Assembly (NCBI RefSeq): GCF_907165215.1 | Contig: NZ_CAJRAY010000006.1 | Span: 33,016-97,015 of the forward strand | DNA length: 64,000 nucleotides | DNA from: Thermobacillus xylanilyticus | Lineage (GTDB): Bacteria; Bacillota; Bacilli; Paenibacillales; Paenibacillaceae | Direction: 5' to 3' | Shown here: one piece after another, positions 37,203 to 45,843 of the stretch | Numbering within the stretch: position 1 is the first letter of the stretch | Layout: each line of letters starts with the position of its first letter | Translations under genes and position numbers: made by a program | The notes under the pieces: model-generated | What the model was told of the DNA's origin: nothing | Databases searched by the model: none | The model's input: the letters and a program-made list of their open reading frames with translations, nothing else

Positions 37203-38187
37203 TTTCCTCCGCTCCTTCCACGATCTCGTCAATTTGCACGGCCATGCGGTCCCGGATCGTGCCGGCCGAGCCGATAAACTTCAGCTTCTCGCCGACCCTG
37301 ATGTGCAGCCCGTCATCGGTGCGCGTGTTCAGCGTGATGACATCGCCCGGCTGCAGACTCAAGAATTCACGGATCGTGATCGTCGAACTGCCGAGCTCGG
37401 CAATGATCGGCAATTTGGCCTTGCTGACCCGGCTGTTCAGAATGTCGATCTCTTCAGGCGCGCGGGTTTTCTTCTGCGCGACGAACCAGTGATGCACCGA
37501 GAGACGATGCATGATCGGTTCGATGACCACGTGCGGTATGCAAAGGTTGATCATCCCCGTCGTATCGCCGATCTTCGTGCTGAGCGAGATGAGCGCGATC
37601 GTCTCGTTCGGCGACACGATCTGCATGAACTGCGGATTGGTCTCCAATCCTTCGAGCCGCGGGTTGATGTCCAGCACCGTCTTCCACGCTTCCGCCAGGC
37701 TGTCCAGCGCCCGGTTGAAGATGCGCTCCATGATGCTGTTCTCGATATCCGTCAGCGCATTGATCTTGGTCGGAGCGTTGCCTTGCCCGCCCAGCATGCG
37801 GTCAAGCATGGCGTATGCGACGTTCGGGTGTACTTCGAGCACCATCCGGCCTTCCAGCGGATCGGCTTCGAATATGTTCAGGATCGTCATCTTCGGGATG
37901 GACCGAATGAATTCGTCGTACGGCAGCTGTTCGACCTGCACCACGTTGATCTGGACGAACGTTCTCAACTGCGCGGAGAAGTAGGTGGTCAAGTAACGCG
38001 CAAAGTTCTCGTGAATGCGCGTCAGGCTGCGCAGATGGTCTTTCGAAAAGCGGACGGCGCGTTTGAAGTCGTAGTTGCGAATCCGCTTCTGCGTCTCCTC
38101 TTTCTTGAGTTCCTCCGCGTCCATCTCGCCGGATGACAGCGCCGCGAGCAACGCGTCTATCTCGTTCTGCGAAAGTACATCCACCAC
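37192..38187 (-). CDS. fliM: Flagellar motor switch protein FliM
   Basis: FliM is the C-ring subunit that binds CheY-P. About 331 residues with the N-terminal CheY-P peptide VDVLSQNEIDALLAAL, KRAVRFSKDHLRSLTRIHENF split at FSKDHLRSLTRIHENF, the CheC-like middle domain and a C-terminal SpoA domain. There are three candidate GTG starts (38196, 38187, 38184); GGGGGTG at 38194-38200 fits 38187 or 38184 better than 38196. It is followed by the overlapping fliY. Confidence 0.95.
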   Translation of the reverse strand: MVDVLSQNEIDALLAALSSGEMDAEELKKEETQKRIRNYDFKRAVRFSKDHLRSLTRIHENFARYLTTYFSAQLRTFVQINVVQVEQLPYDEFIRSIPKMTILNIFEADPLEGRMVLEVHPNVAYAMLDRMLGGQGNAPTKINALTDIENSIMERIFNRALDSLAEAWKTVLDINPRLEGLETNPQFMQIVSPNETIALISLSTKIGDTTGMINLCIPHVVIEPIMHRLSVHHWFVAQKKTRAPEEIDILNSRVSKAKLPIIAELGSSTITIREFLSLQPGDVITLNTRTDDGLHIRVGEKLKFIGSAGTIRDRMAVQIDEIVEGAEENDE

Positions 38188-38231
38188 AATGCTCACCCCC
38201 TGGAAGGAACCGGTGCGGCCGTCCGCCGCGA

Positions 38232-38708
38232 TCAGATTCGCTGTATGATGATGTTGGTGATCTCGACCTTGGTCAGTCTGCCGTGCGTCAGTTCGGGATT
38301 GATCAGATTGAACAACCTGGCGTTCAATTCATCCTTGCCCTTGGAACCGCGCAGTTCTTCTTCCGTCATGTCGGACAACGTGCGGATGATGATCGGCTTG
38401 ATGGAAATGTCCTTGATTTTCTCGAATTCTTCCTTTGCTTTCTTGCTGTCAAGCCGGAAGGCGAGACTCATGACGACGACATAATTGGTATCCAGCAGAT
38501 TGGTACGGATGTCCTGGATTTCCGCGGTCATTTCAACCCGTTCATCGGCCGTCAGCTTCTCCGGTTCCACCTGTTCGACGATTTTGTCGACCTCGCCGGA
38601 ACCGCTGCCCGAATCGTTGAACAGCCGGTCATAGATGAAGAAGGCCGCAACGACGATCAGCGTAATGGCGAGCAGAATGGTGATCAACCAAGGCAACAGT
38701 CTCTTCAT
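38232..38708 (-). CDS. fliL: Flagellar basal body-associated protein FliL
   Basis: FliL surrounds the stator and supports torque at the basal body. The 158-residue protein has one N-terminal transmembrane helix (about 6-27) and the periplasm-side stomatin-like domain with DIRTNLLDTNYVVVMSLAFR and FEKIKDISIKPIIIRTLSDM. ATG overlaps the stop of the preceding FlbD-type gene. Confidence 0.93.
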   Translation of the reverse strand: MKRLLPWLITILLAITLIVVAAFFIYDRLFNDSGSGSGEVDKIVEQVEPEKLTADERVEMTAEIQDIRTNLLDTNYVVVMSLAFRLDSKKAKEEFEKIKDISIKPIIIRTLSDMTEEELRGSKGKDELNARLFNLINPELTHGRLTKVEITNIIIQRI

Positions 38709-38932
38709 GTCTCAGGCCCCTCCAATTGTTCGCTGCGAATGACGGACGCCACCAGGCCGATTCCGCGCAAGTATTCCTGCGTTCTCGCGATGAGTTCGGC
38801 CGCGGGTTCCGAAGCCATCACTTTCTTTCCGGTCAAAAGCGTGATAATGGTATCCGGAACTTCTTCGATCGTTTCGATCAGAAGCGCATTGATGACAACC
38901 TTCGTCCCGTTCAGGCGCGTCACCTCGATCAT
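38705..38932 (-). CDS. swrD: FlbD-family protein (SwrD/YlzI)
   Basis: A 75-residue FlbD-family protein: MIEVTRLNGTKVVINALLIE and IEEVPDTIITLLTGKKV are the family signature. In B. subtilis the same-position gene swrD (ylzI) increases flagellar motor power. It sits between flgG and fliL, overlapping fliL by 4 bases. The 38933-39005 spacer is GC-rich and holds no gene. Confidence 0.9.
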   Translation of the reverse strand: MIEVTRLNGTKVVINALLIETIEEVPDTIITLLTGKKVMASEPAAELIARTQEYLRGIGLVASVIRSEQLEGPET

Positions 38933-39005
38933 GAGTTTCCCCCTTCGCCGCCGCCGCGCGGGGAGACGGCCTGACCGCCCCCCGCCCGGCCTTATGAACC
39001 AGCTA

Positions 39006-39827
39006 TCAGCGTTTCAGGTTGACGACTTCCTGCAGGATTTCGTCCGAGGTCGTGATGATGCGGGAATTCGCCTGGAATCCGCGCTGGGCGACGATCATTT
39101 CAGTGAACTCCAGGGTCAGGTCGACGTTCGACATTTCAAGCTGACCGGAGATGATGACGCCCGTGCCGGCTTCCGGATCGCCCGGCGCCGTTAATTCGAT
39201 CTCGCCGTCCAGGTTGGCGTTCGGCGTCACGCGATACAGATTGCCGCCGATTTTCTCCAGCCCGGCGGGGTTGGCGACGCGTACGACCGCGATCTGGATC
39301 CCCGTGTCTTCCATCGTGCCGTCGGCGTTGACGGCGATGATCGAGCCGTCCTGGCCGATCGTGAAGGCGGTGACGTCCTCGCCGATCGTGACCGGCTCGC
39401 CGCCGGTGCTCAGCACGAAGTAGCCGTCGCTGGTGACGAGCTGACCCGCCGCGTCCAGCATGAAGTTGCCGGCCCTGGTCAGATACGGCACTTCCTGGTC
39501 GGCGTTGGCCGCGATCGCGAAGAAGCCGTCGCCGTCAATGCGCAGGTCCGTCGCGACGTTCGTCGTCATCGCGCTGCCCGGCGTATGGATGGTGTCGATC
39601 GCGGCGACCGCGACGCCGAGGCCGACCTGCTTCGCGTTGACGCCGCCGGTCTCGCCTTCTTCCGGAGCCGTGAAGTTCGCGACTGTCTGGCTCAGGATAT
39701 CCTTGAACATGACGCGCCCGGACTTGAAGCCGATCGTGTTGACGTTGGCGATGTTGTTGCCGATGACGTCAAGCTTCGTCTGGAAACCGCGCATGCCGGA
39801 CACGCCGGAATACATCGATCTCAACAT
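39006..39827 (-). CDS. flgG: Flagellar hook/rod protein FlgG family
   Basis: A 273-residue axial protein with the conserved N-terminus MLRSMYSGVSGMRGFQTKLD, VIGNNIANVNTIGFKSGR, and the C-terminal SNVDLTLEFTEMIVAQRGF and ANSRIITTSDEILQEVVNL. In this Bacillus-type operon position (after flgD) the product is the hook protein, called FlgG or FlgE depending on the database. A GGGAGGTTG lies about 11 bases upstream of ATG 39827. Confidence 0.95.
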   Translation of the reverse strand: MLRSMYSGVSGMRGFQTKLDVIGNNIANVNTIGFKSGRVMFKDILSQTVANFTAPEEGETGGVNAKQVGLGVAVAAIDTIHTPGSAMTTNVATDLRIDGDGFFAIAANADQEVPYLTRAGNFMLDAAGQLVTSDGYFVLSTGGEPVTIGEDVTAFTIGQDGSIIAVNADGTMEDTGIQIAVVRVANPAGLEKIGGNLYRVTPNANLDGEIELTAPGDPEAGTGVIISGQLEMSNVDLTLEFTEMIVAQRGFQANSRIITTSDEILQEVVNLKR

Positions 39828-39864
39828 GGGATTCGTTCAACCTCCCGTGTCAAACTGTTGTGGA

Positions 39865-39892
39865 GCAGCCGCTTCCATCGATCCGCGGCTGC
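39865..39892 (-). other. 8-bp hairpin upstream of flgG
   Basis: GCAGCCGC (39865-39872) pairs with GCGGCTGC (39885-39892) across 12 bases, in the 90-base gap between the hook-operon protein gene and flgG. No U tract follows on the minus strand. Confidence 0.4.
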
Positions 39893-39917
39893 GGGGCCTC
39901 CTGTCAGGTCCAGCCCG

Positions 39918-40307
39918 TCAAGTGATGACGACCGCGCTGTCGATCTGGGTAAAGACGTTTCCTTCCGCAGATCCGCCGTCGATCGCGGTAACGACCGTCT
40001 TAGACGGCACGTTGACGATCATCGCAATGTCCCGGTACAGAATGAGGGAATCCTTCGCGCCTTTCGCCTCGGCCGCTTCGACCGCCGTGACGATCTTGCT
40101 CAGCTGTTCGGGTTTCAGGCTGATGCCTCTCTGCTGCATACGCATTTCCGCATGCCGGCTGAATTTCAGCTCGCCCGCCTTGAGCAGCGTCTGGAACAGG
40201 ACGCCTTCATCCGTTCCGGTATGCTGCGTGCGGGGCTGCACCGGTTTGCCGATGCCGATCGGCTGCTTCGCCGGATACAACTGCCCGATCCGGATGCCGT
40301 CAGCCAT
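39918..40307 (-). CDS. Flagellar operon protein, TIGR02530 family
   Basis: A 129-residue protein found between flgD and flgG in Firmicute flagellar operons. The recognisable segment is FSRHAEMRMQQRGISLKPEQ, followed by AVEAAEAKGAKDSLILYRDI and AMIVNVPSKTVVTAIDG. The function is not established; co-occurrence suggests a hook-assembly role. It overlaps flgD by 8 bases, and GGAGGAGG lies just upstream of its ATG. Confidence 0.88.
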   Translation of the reverse strand: MADGIRIGQLYPAKQPIGIGKPVQPRTQHTGTDEGVLFQTLLKAGELKFSRHAEMRMQQRGISLKPEQLSKIVTAVEAAEAKGAKDSLILYRDIAMIVNVPSKTVVTAIDGGSAEGNVFTQIDSAVVIT

Positions 40308-40743
40308 CGGTGCCGCCTCCTCCCGGCAGCGACATCGACGTGATGGCGCTCAGGCTGATCTCCTGGTTGCCGATTTTGGCCAATGGTTCGCCGTCGCGGA
40401 CGACGATGGAGTCAACGATGCCTTGCCGCGTCACCGGCTGTCCGGTCTGCTGATCCATCTCGACCCATTCCACGCTCTTGCCGATCAGGCTGGAAGCGAT
40501 GCCGAGATTGTTTCGGAGCGCCGACATCTCGCCCACCAGGTTCATCAGCTGCTCAACCGACGTGAACTGCGCCATCTGGGCGATATATTCGGTGTTCGAC
40601 AACGGTTCGAGCGGGTTCTGGTTCCGCAGCTGGGTGACGAGCAGATGCAGAAAGTCGTCCTTGCCCAGCACGTTCTTGTCCTTGTCGGCTGCGGCCGCTC
40701 TTACGTTGCTGGCATGATAGTACGGCCAGACAACGTTTGCCAT
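40300..40743 (-). CDS. flgD: Flagellar hook capping protein FlgD (short form)
   Basis: FlgD caps the growing hook. The 147-residue protein contains the conserved N-terminal region LGKDDFLHLLVTQLRNQNPL, EPLSNTEYIAQMAQFTSVEQ, and the SLIGKSVEW segment. It lacks the C-terminal Ig-like/tudor portion of the roughly 230-residue enterobacterial protein, as usual in Bacillus relatives. ATG 40743. Confidence 0.95.
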   Translation of the reverse strand: MANVVWPYYHASNVRAAAADKDKNVLGKDDFLHLLVTQLRNQNPLEPLSNTEYIAQMAQFTSVEQLMNLVGEMSALRNNLGIASSLIGKSVEWVEMDQQTGQPVTRQGIVDSIVVRDGEPLAKIGNQEISLSAITSMSLPGGGGTDG

Positions 40744-40782
40744 TCGTTCTCACCTCCGCTCGGGGGCATTCGGGTGATTCCG

Positions 40783-42258
40783 TCAAGCCTTCACATTGAT
40801 GGCACGTCCATAACCGAGTTCACGGATTGCAGCCTGTTCGAGCAGTTCCGTCTCGAAGACGGGAAGCGCATCATCCGGACGGTTTCCTCTGCCGCCTTCA
40901 TGACGCTCCTGACCGCCGCGCTGCCGCTGCTCCTGGAACAGCTGGCTCTGCGCCGCCGCGCTGCCGTAGGTCACTTCCAGTCTGTCAACCTGGATGCCCT
41001 GGCTCTGAAGGGCGCCGCGAAGCACGACGAACTGGTTCTCGATCAGGTCCTTCGCAATCGCGTTCTCCGTCATGAACTGCGCCGTCAGCTGCCCGTTCTG
41101 CAGGGTGATGCGGACGGCCACCTCGCCGAGATGCTCCGGTACGAGCAGGATGCGGGCTTCCGACACCCCGTTCGAAGCGCTCAGACTCATCTGTCTGACC
41201 GCCATGCCCGAAATGACTTCATGGAACCGTTCCACCGGAACGGTGTGCACGGGCTGGCGAGCAGCCGCCTCCGTCCGGACGGTCTCAGCCGCCGCGCTTG
41301 CGGACTGCGGCCCGACGGCCTGCGTGATCGGCGTCAGATCGGCCGATTCGGCTGCGGCAGCCTGAACGGACTCTGCCGGGGCAATCGTCTGCGGCTGTGC
41401 ATTCGCTGCCGGGCCGTTGACGTTCGCTCCTTTCAGCGCCGCGTTCTGAACCGTTCCGGCCTCCGCGCCGCTCTGCCGCTGCGCCTCCGTCACGACCGCT
41501 GCAACCGATGCCTGCATCGGCCGGGCAAGCCGCGCCAGCAAAGCCTCCGCCGAAGAGCGGGTTTCCGTTCCCGTCGTCTTGATGTCTACGGTCTGCCGGG
41601 CTTCGGCTGACGCGTCCCGGTTCGCTTCATCCGCCGCGGTGAGCGCTTGTTGCAGCCGATCGATCAGCGCTTCAAACCTCGCGCTCTCCTGCCTGGTGAG
41701 CGGTCGGAACGCCCCTTCCGCGAGGAAGGCCCGCACGAAGGCAATCGTCTCATGCAGCCCTCCGCGGAATGCAACGCCGTCCGCGGTGTCCGCTTCCGCC
41801 GCCATGTCCGCCGGCTGTACCGGCGCTTCTTCCGTCTGGCCGGCATTCGCCAGCGGCAACGGGATGCCGAACATCGCCATCATGACGGCCTGCAGTTCTT
41901 CCAAAACGGCGTCGATTTCCGCTTGCTGCTCTTCCGTCAGCGGTTCCGCGCCGTTCTCGATCAATTGAAGGAGCGCGTCCAGCTGGTCGAACAGCGATTT
42001 GCCCGGCGTCCCGCCCAGCAGGTCCGCCCATTCTCCGCTTGACAGTTGGTAAGCAATCTGATGGACAACCTGCGTCTGGTTATCCTGCCGAACGGTGCCG
42101 CCGGCGCCCGAAACCTGCGCCACGAGCATGCGGCCGAACGCGCCGCCGTTCTGTCCGGACTGCGGATTGGCTCCCGCCGTCTGACCCGTTGCTGCCGGCT
42201 GCTGCGCCGATGCTCCCGCTACCGAAGCGGTAATAACCATAGCCGGATTCATTGACAT
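40783..42258 (-). CDS. fliK: Flagellar hook-length control protein FliK
   Basis: FliK measures hook length and triggers the FlhB specificity switch. The 491-residue protein has an Ala/Gln/Glu-rich, mostly disordered N-terminal part (about 1-350) and the conserved C-terminal hook-control domain: ARILLVPEHLGEVAVRITLQ, NGQLTAQFMTENAIAKDLIE, LRGALQSQGIQVDRLEVTYG. The C-terminus is Gln/Arg/Gly-rich. ATG at 42258 has GGGGGTGA upstream. A FliK-like second protein occurs at 63006-64000. Confidence 0.93.
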   Translation of the reverse strand: MSMNPAMVITASVAGASAQQPAATGQTAGANPQSGQNGGAFGRMLVAQVSGAGGTVRQDNQTQVVHQIAYQLSSGEWADLLGGTPGKSLFDQLDALLQLIENGAEPLTEEQQAEIDAVLEELQAVMMAMFGIPLPLANAGQTEEAPVQPADMAAEADTADGVAFRGGLHETIAFVRAFLAEGAFRPLTRQESARFEALIDRLQQALTAADEANRDASAEARQTVDIKTTGTETRSSAEALLARLARPMQASVAAVVTEAQRQSGAEAGTVQNAALKGANVNGPAANAQPQTIAPAESVQAAAAESADLTPITQAVGPQSASAAAETVRTEAAARQPVHTVPVERFHEVISGMAVRQMSLSASNGVSEARILLVPEHLGEVAVRITLQNGQLTAQFMTENAIAKDLIENQFVVLRGALQSQGIQVDRLEVTYGSAAAQSQLFQEQRQRGGQERHEGGRGNRPDDALPVFETELLEQAAIRELGYGRAINVKA

Positions 42259-42318
42259 CTGTGTTCACCCCCTTTCAAGCGTTTCGCCGCAGCCGGCCGG
42301 CTGCCGGTCAACCGATGA

Positions 42319-43215
42319 TCAGCGGTCGACCAGCTTGTTGACCAGCTGCGCGGTATATTTCGCGTTCTTCTTCTGCATGGCTTCCAGAATGTCCGCCCGT
42401 GAAGCAGCCGGAAGCGAACCGAGCAGATCGAGCACTTTGCCCGGATTCAGATCGGCCATCTGCAGCAGAATTTCCGCCGCGCTGTCCGGACTCATCGAGC
42501 TGAACGTCGCGCTGAGCTGGCTCGCATCCAGACTGGTCGAGTTTTCAGCCCGCGCCGTTTCATACTCGTCAAGCCTTGCCTGCAGCGCGGCGATCTGCCG
42601 GTCTTTCGCCGGAACCGTATCTTTGAGGCGCACCGTCGCTTCCGCGGCTACCTTCGGGGTCATTTTCTCCATTACGGAGACGCGGATCTCCGGACGCATC
42701 GCGTCCATGATCAGCACCATTTCTTCCATTGCCATGCTCTCGAGAATCGGCGCTGCCTTGCTCGGCGAAATCTGCCCGAACATCGCGGCCAGCTCGCTTA
42801 TGCGCGCCTGATATTCCTCGTCGGACAGCTGTCTCTCCGCGCTCGCTTGCGTCATTTCTTCAATCCGGGCCTCAAGCTGCGCCACCGTCTGTTCCAATTC
42901 GGCACGAATGCCGGCGAGCTCGGCCAGCTCGGCTTCCTTCTCCGCGAGCTGCGATTCCAGCTCCGCGATTTTCTCTCCCTGATTCCTTTCACGGATCGCG
43001 TTCTCATTCAGCGTGTCTTTCCCGGCGGGCGCATCGGGCACGATCCGCTCAAGCACCGGCACCTTGTTCGCCGTTTCGAGCATCCGGTTGCGCAGGTCGG
43101 GATTGAACAATGTGAGCAGCACCCCGACCAGCACCAGCGTGAACAGGATCGGCGTCAGGAAGAACATGAATCGTTCCAGTCCGCTGTATGTTTTCTCCGC
43201 CTCCACTTCAGCCAA
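42319..43215 (-). CDS. ylxF: YlxF/MotE-like membrane protein with MgtE N-terminal-type domain
   Basis: A 298-residue protein with one transmembrane segment (about 16-39), a long coiled coil (about 75-130) and alpha-superhelical MgtE_N-type repeats (ISELAAMFGQISPSKAAPIL, MEEMVLIMDAMRPEIRVSVM, FSSMSPDSAAEILLQMADL). In B. subtilis ylxF sits in the same place between fliJ and fliK; the related MotE protein is a stator chaperone in Rhizobium. The start is TTG at 43215 with AAGGAGGGG seven bases upstream. Confidence 0.85.
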   Translation of the reverse strand: MAEVEAEKTYSGLERFMFFLTPILFTLVLVGVLLTLFNPDLRNRMLETANKVPVLERIVPDAPAGKDTLNENAIRERNQGEKIAELESQLAEKEAELAELAGIRAELEQTVAQLEARIEEMTQASAERQLSDEEYQARISELAAMFGQISPSKAAPILESMAMEEMVLIMDAMRPEIRVSVMEKMTPKVAAEATVRLKDTVPAKDRQIAALQARLDEYETARAENSTSLDASQLSATFSSMSPDSAAEILLQMADLNPGKVLDLLGSLPAASRADILEAMQKKNAKYTAQLVNKLVDR

Positions 43216-43248
43216 GCGCGTCCCCTCCTTACCTGCCGACGGCGGCCG

Positions 43249-43695
43249 TCAGTTCGCTGTAAAGACGAACCGTACGGCTGCGATCTCATCCAGTTCGTTC
43301 TGTTCCGATCGTTGCTGCATGCGCATGAAGTGTTGGAACGCCCGCTCCTTCGCCTTGAGCCATACTTTTTCATCGACCATCCGGTCGGCCAGAACCTCCC
43401 GGCACCGCTCCTTCTCGGCAGCAGCGCGCTGCACGTTCTCCTGCTGTTTCCGGATGGCGGCATTCAAATATTCAACATAGGACTGCATCATCTGCAGCTC
43501 GGCCAGACTGGCGCCGGATTCGGCTTCGTTCTGCAGCCGCCCGAGCCATGCGGCAAGTTCCTCCTGCAGTTGCCCGAGCGTCCGTTCTTCCTGTTCCAGC
43601 TTGCCGACGGCGGCGGCCAGCAGCCATTCCGCCTGCGTCTTCTCGCTTGATTTCAGGTCGACGATCTTCTGATAAGGGTACCGGTATCTCGCCAT
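43249..43695 (-). CDS. fliJ: Flagellar export chaperone FliJ
   Basis: FliJ is the coiled-coil stalk of the export ATPase that connects FliI to FlhA. The 148-residue, almost entirely helical protein starts MARYRYPYQKIVDLKSSEKT and carries heptad-like Glu/Gln/Leu repeats throughout, including RAFQHFMRMQQRSEQNELDE. It directly follows fliI with a gap of 8 bases. Low sequence complexity limits detailed comparison, but position and architecture are clear. Confidence 0.9.
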   Translation of the reverse strand: MARYRYPYQKIVDLKSSEKTQAEWLLAAAVGKLEQEERTLGQLQEELAAWLGRLQNEAESGASLAELQMMQSYVEYLNAAIRKQQENVQRAAAEKERCREVLADRMVDEKVWLKAKERAFQHFMRMQQRSEQNELDEIAAVRFVFTAN

Positions 43696-43703
43696 CGCAC
43701 CGC

Positions 43704-45029
43704 TTAACCTCCCAGGAACTCGCTGAGCAACCGCTGCTGCGACTCCTCGAAACTGACTTTCTCATCCGTCCGTTGCGTGGCGTAACTGCGGATGCGATCG
43801 TAAAATTCGATCGCGCGATCAATTTCTGCATTGGATCCCCGCTGATACGCCCCTATATTGATGAGGTCTTCCGAATCTCTATAAATGGAAAGCAGGCGTT
43901 TGAACTGATTGGCTGCTTCCAGCTGCTCCGCAGGCACGATGTCGTTCATGACGCGGCTGACGGAAGCCAGAATGTCGATTGCCGGATAATGACCTTTGTT
44001 CGCCAGGCTGCGGCTGAGCACGATGTGCCCGTCAAGAATGCCGCGGACGGCGTCGGCAATCGGTTCATTCATGTCGTCCCCATCCACCAGCACCGTGTAG
44101 AACGCCGTGATCGAACCGGTTTTGCCGGTTCCCGAACGCTCGAGCAGCTTCGGCAGCATGGCGAAAACCGACGGCGTGTAACCGCGCGTGGCCGGCGGCT
44201 CCCCGATGGCGAGGCCGACTTCGCGCTGGGCCATCGCAAACCGCGTGACCGAATCCATCATGAGCATGACGTCCAAGCCGCGGTCGCGGAAATATTCCGC
44301 AATCGTCGTGGCAATCAGCGCGCCTTTGATCCGGATGAGTGCCGGCTGGTCGCTGGTCGCGACGACGACGACGGAACGCGCCAGTCCTTCCGGGCCGAGA
44401 TCCCGCTCGATGAATTCGAGCACTTCGCGGCCCCGCTCGCCGATGAGCGCGATGACGTTCACATCGGCCGACGTGTTGCGGGCGACCATGCCGAGCAGCG
44501 TGCTCTTCCCGACGCCGGAGCCGGCGAAAATGCCGACCCGCTGTCCGCGTCCCACGGTGAGCAGCCCGTCGATCGCGCGCACGCCGATGCCGAGCGGTTC
44601 GGTTACCCGCGGACGGAAGAGCGGATTGGAAGGAACATTGTGCGTCGAGTAGTGCGCCATGCGCACCGGTATGCGCGAACCGTCGAGCGGCTGTCCGAGC
44701 CCGTCAAGCACTTTGCCGAGCAGCTCGCTGCCGACCGGCACGGTCAACGGTTTCCCGGTGCTGACGACATCGCAGCCCGGACCGACGGCATGCAGTTCAC
44801 CGAGCGGCATCAGCAGCACCTTGTTGTTGCGGAAGCCCACAACCTCCGCCTTGATCGGCTTGCCCGATTTGGCGGGATAGATGAGGCACACATCGCCGAC
44901 GCTCGCATCCGGCCCCTCCGACTCGACGGTCAGACCGATGACCTGCGTCACTTTGCCGTTCATCCGCACCGGATCGACGGAACGGAGCACTTCAAGATAG
45001 GGCTCGCTGTCAAGCTTGTACGCCTTCAT
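43704..45029 (-). CDS. fliI: Flagellum-specific ATP synthase FliI
   Basis: FliI is the export ATPase, related to F1 beta subunits. The 441-residue protein has the Walker A FAGSGVGKSTLLGMVARN, ALIGERGREVLEFIERDLG, the Walker B region VMLMMDSVTRFAMAQREVGL and GEPPATRGYTPSVFAMLPKL. ATG at 45029 has GGAGG upstream and overlaps the fliH end by 20 bases; longer upstream frames lie inside fliH. Confidence 0.97.
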   Translation of the reverse strand: MKAYKLDSEPYLEVLRSVDPVRMNGKVTQVIGLTVESEGPDASVGDVCLIYPAKSGKPIKAEVVGFRNNKVLLMPLGELHAVGPGCDVVSTGKPLTVPVGSELLGKVLDGLGQPLDGSRIPVRMAHYSTHNVPSNPLFRPRVTEPLGIGVRAIDGLLTVGRGQRVGIFAGSGVGKSTLLGMVARNTSADVNVIALIGERGREVLEFIERDLGPEGLARSVVVVATSDQPALIRIKGALIATTIAEYFRDRGLDVMLMMDSVTRFAMAQREVGLAIGEPPATRGYTPSVFAMLPKLLERSGTGKTGSITAFYTVLVDGDDMNEPIADAVRGILDGHIVLSRSLANKGHYPAIDILASVSRVMNDIVPAEQLEAANQFKRLLSIYRDSEDLINIGAYQRGSNAEIDRAIEFYDRIRSYATQRTDEKVSFEESQQRLLSEFLGG

Positions 45030-45843
45030 CCGCGTGCCTCCGCTCCCCGGCCTCCGCCGCAGCCTGCAGCAACGCCTGTTTGATTTCTTCCAGCTGGGTG
45101 TCGATGCGCGCGTCAATGCTGCCGAAAGAAGTGCGGATGACGCATCCGCGGTCCGTCACGGTCGGATCCGGCACAATCTGCAGCTCGGCCTGAGAATCGA
45201 CGGCCATCTCCAGCTCGTCGCGCGCCGCCATGACGAACGACAGTTGATCCGGAGCCACGCACAGCGTAACAAGGCCCTGTTCCCGCCGCCGCGCCAGCGA
45301 CTTGCGGATCAGTTCAATCGTCCATTCGGGCGAGCGTTCCAGTTCGCGGTCGATGATCTTGCCCGCGATGGCGACGCTGAGTTCAACCAGGAACGGTTCC
45401 GCTTCCTGGATGATTTGCTCTTTGATACGATAAGCTTCTTCGAGCAGCGCCTTCGCTTCGGCGATTCTGCCCGTCCATTCCTGCCGGACGGCTTCCTCGG
45501 CTTCGGCGCGGCCTTCCGCGTACCCTTGCTCGTAGCCGTCCCGGCGGGCGGTCTCCGTAATCTCGAGATCTTGCGCGCGTCGTTCCTGCCACCACTGCTC
45601 GATCTGTTCTTCGGCGTTGCGCCTCGCCTGCTCGGCCTGTTCCGCCGCCTGGCGGATGCGCTCTTCGGCCTCGGCTTCGGCGTCGCGCAGAATCTGTTCC
45701 CTTAAAGCCGCCGTCTGAGGGTCCGGCCCGTTCTGGTCGTCACCATCCTGCGACATGGCAGCCGGCTGGTGCTTCCGGATCAGTTCCAGCCGCCTCAGGT
45801 CATCGAGCGAGACGACGTGGGACGATTTGATCAGGTTAGACAA
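45010..45843 (-). CDS. fliH: Flagellar export ATPase regulator FliH
   Basis: FliH holds FliI inactive and brings it to the export gate. About 277 residues: an N-terminal segment, a long Glu/Ala/Arg-rich coiled coil (about 45-135, with GYEQGYAEGRAEAEEAVRQE) and a C-terminal V-ATPase E-subunit-like domain (PFLVELSVAIAGKIIDREL, VPDPTVTDRGCVIRTSFGSI). I prefer TTG at 45843, eight bases after GGAGGTGA; the in-frame GTG at 45855 overlaps that site. It overlaps the end of fliG. Confidence 0.92.
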   Translation of the reverse strand: MSNLIKSSHVVSLDDLRRLELIRKHQPAAMSQDGDDQNGPDPQTAALREQILRDAEAEAEERIRQAAEQAEQARRNAEEQIEQWWQERRAQDLEITETARRDGYEQGYAEGRAEAEEAVRQEWTGRIAEAKALLEEAYRIKEQIIQEAEPFLVELSVAIAGKIIDRELERSPEWTIELIRKSLARRREQGLVTLCVAPDQLSFVMAARDELEMAVDSQAELQIVPDPTVTDRGCVIRTSFGSIDARIDTQLEEIKQALLQAAAEAGERRHADEGVQA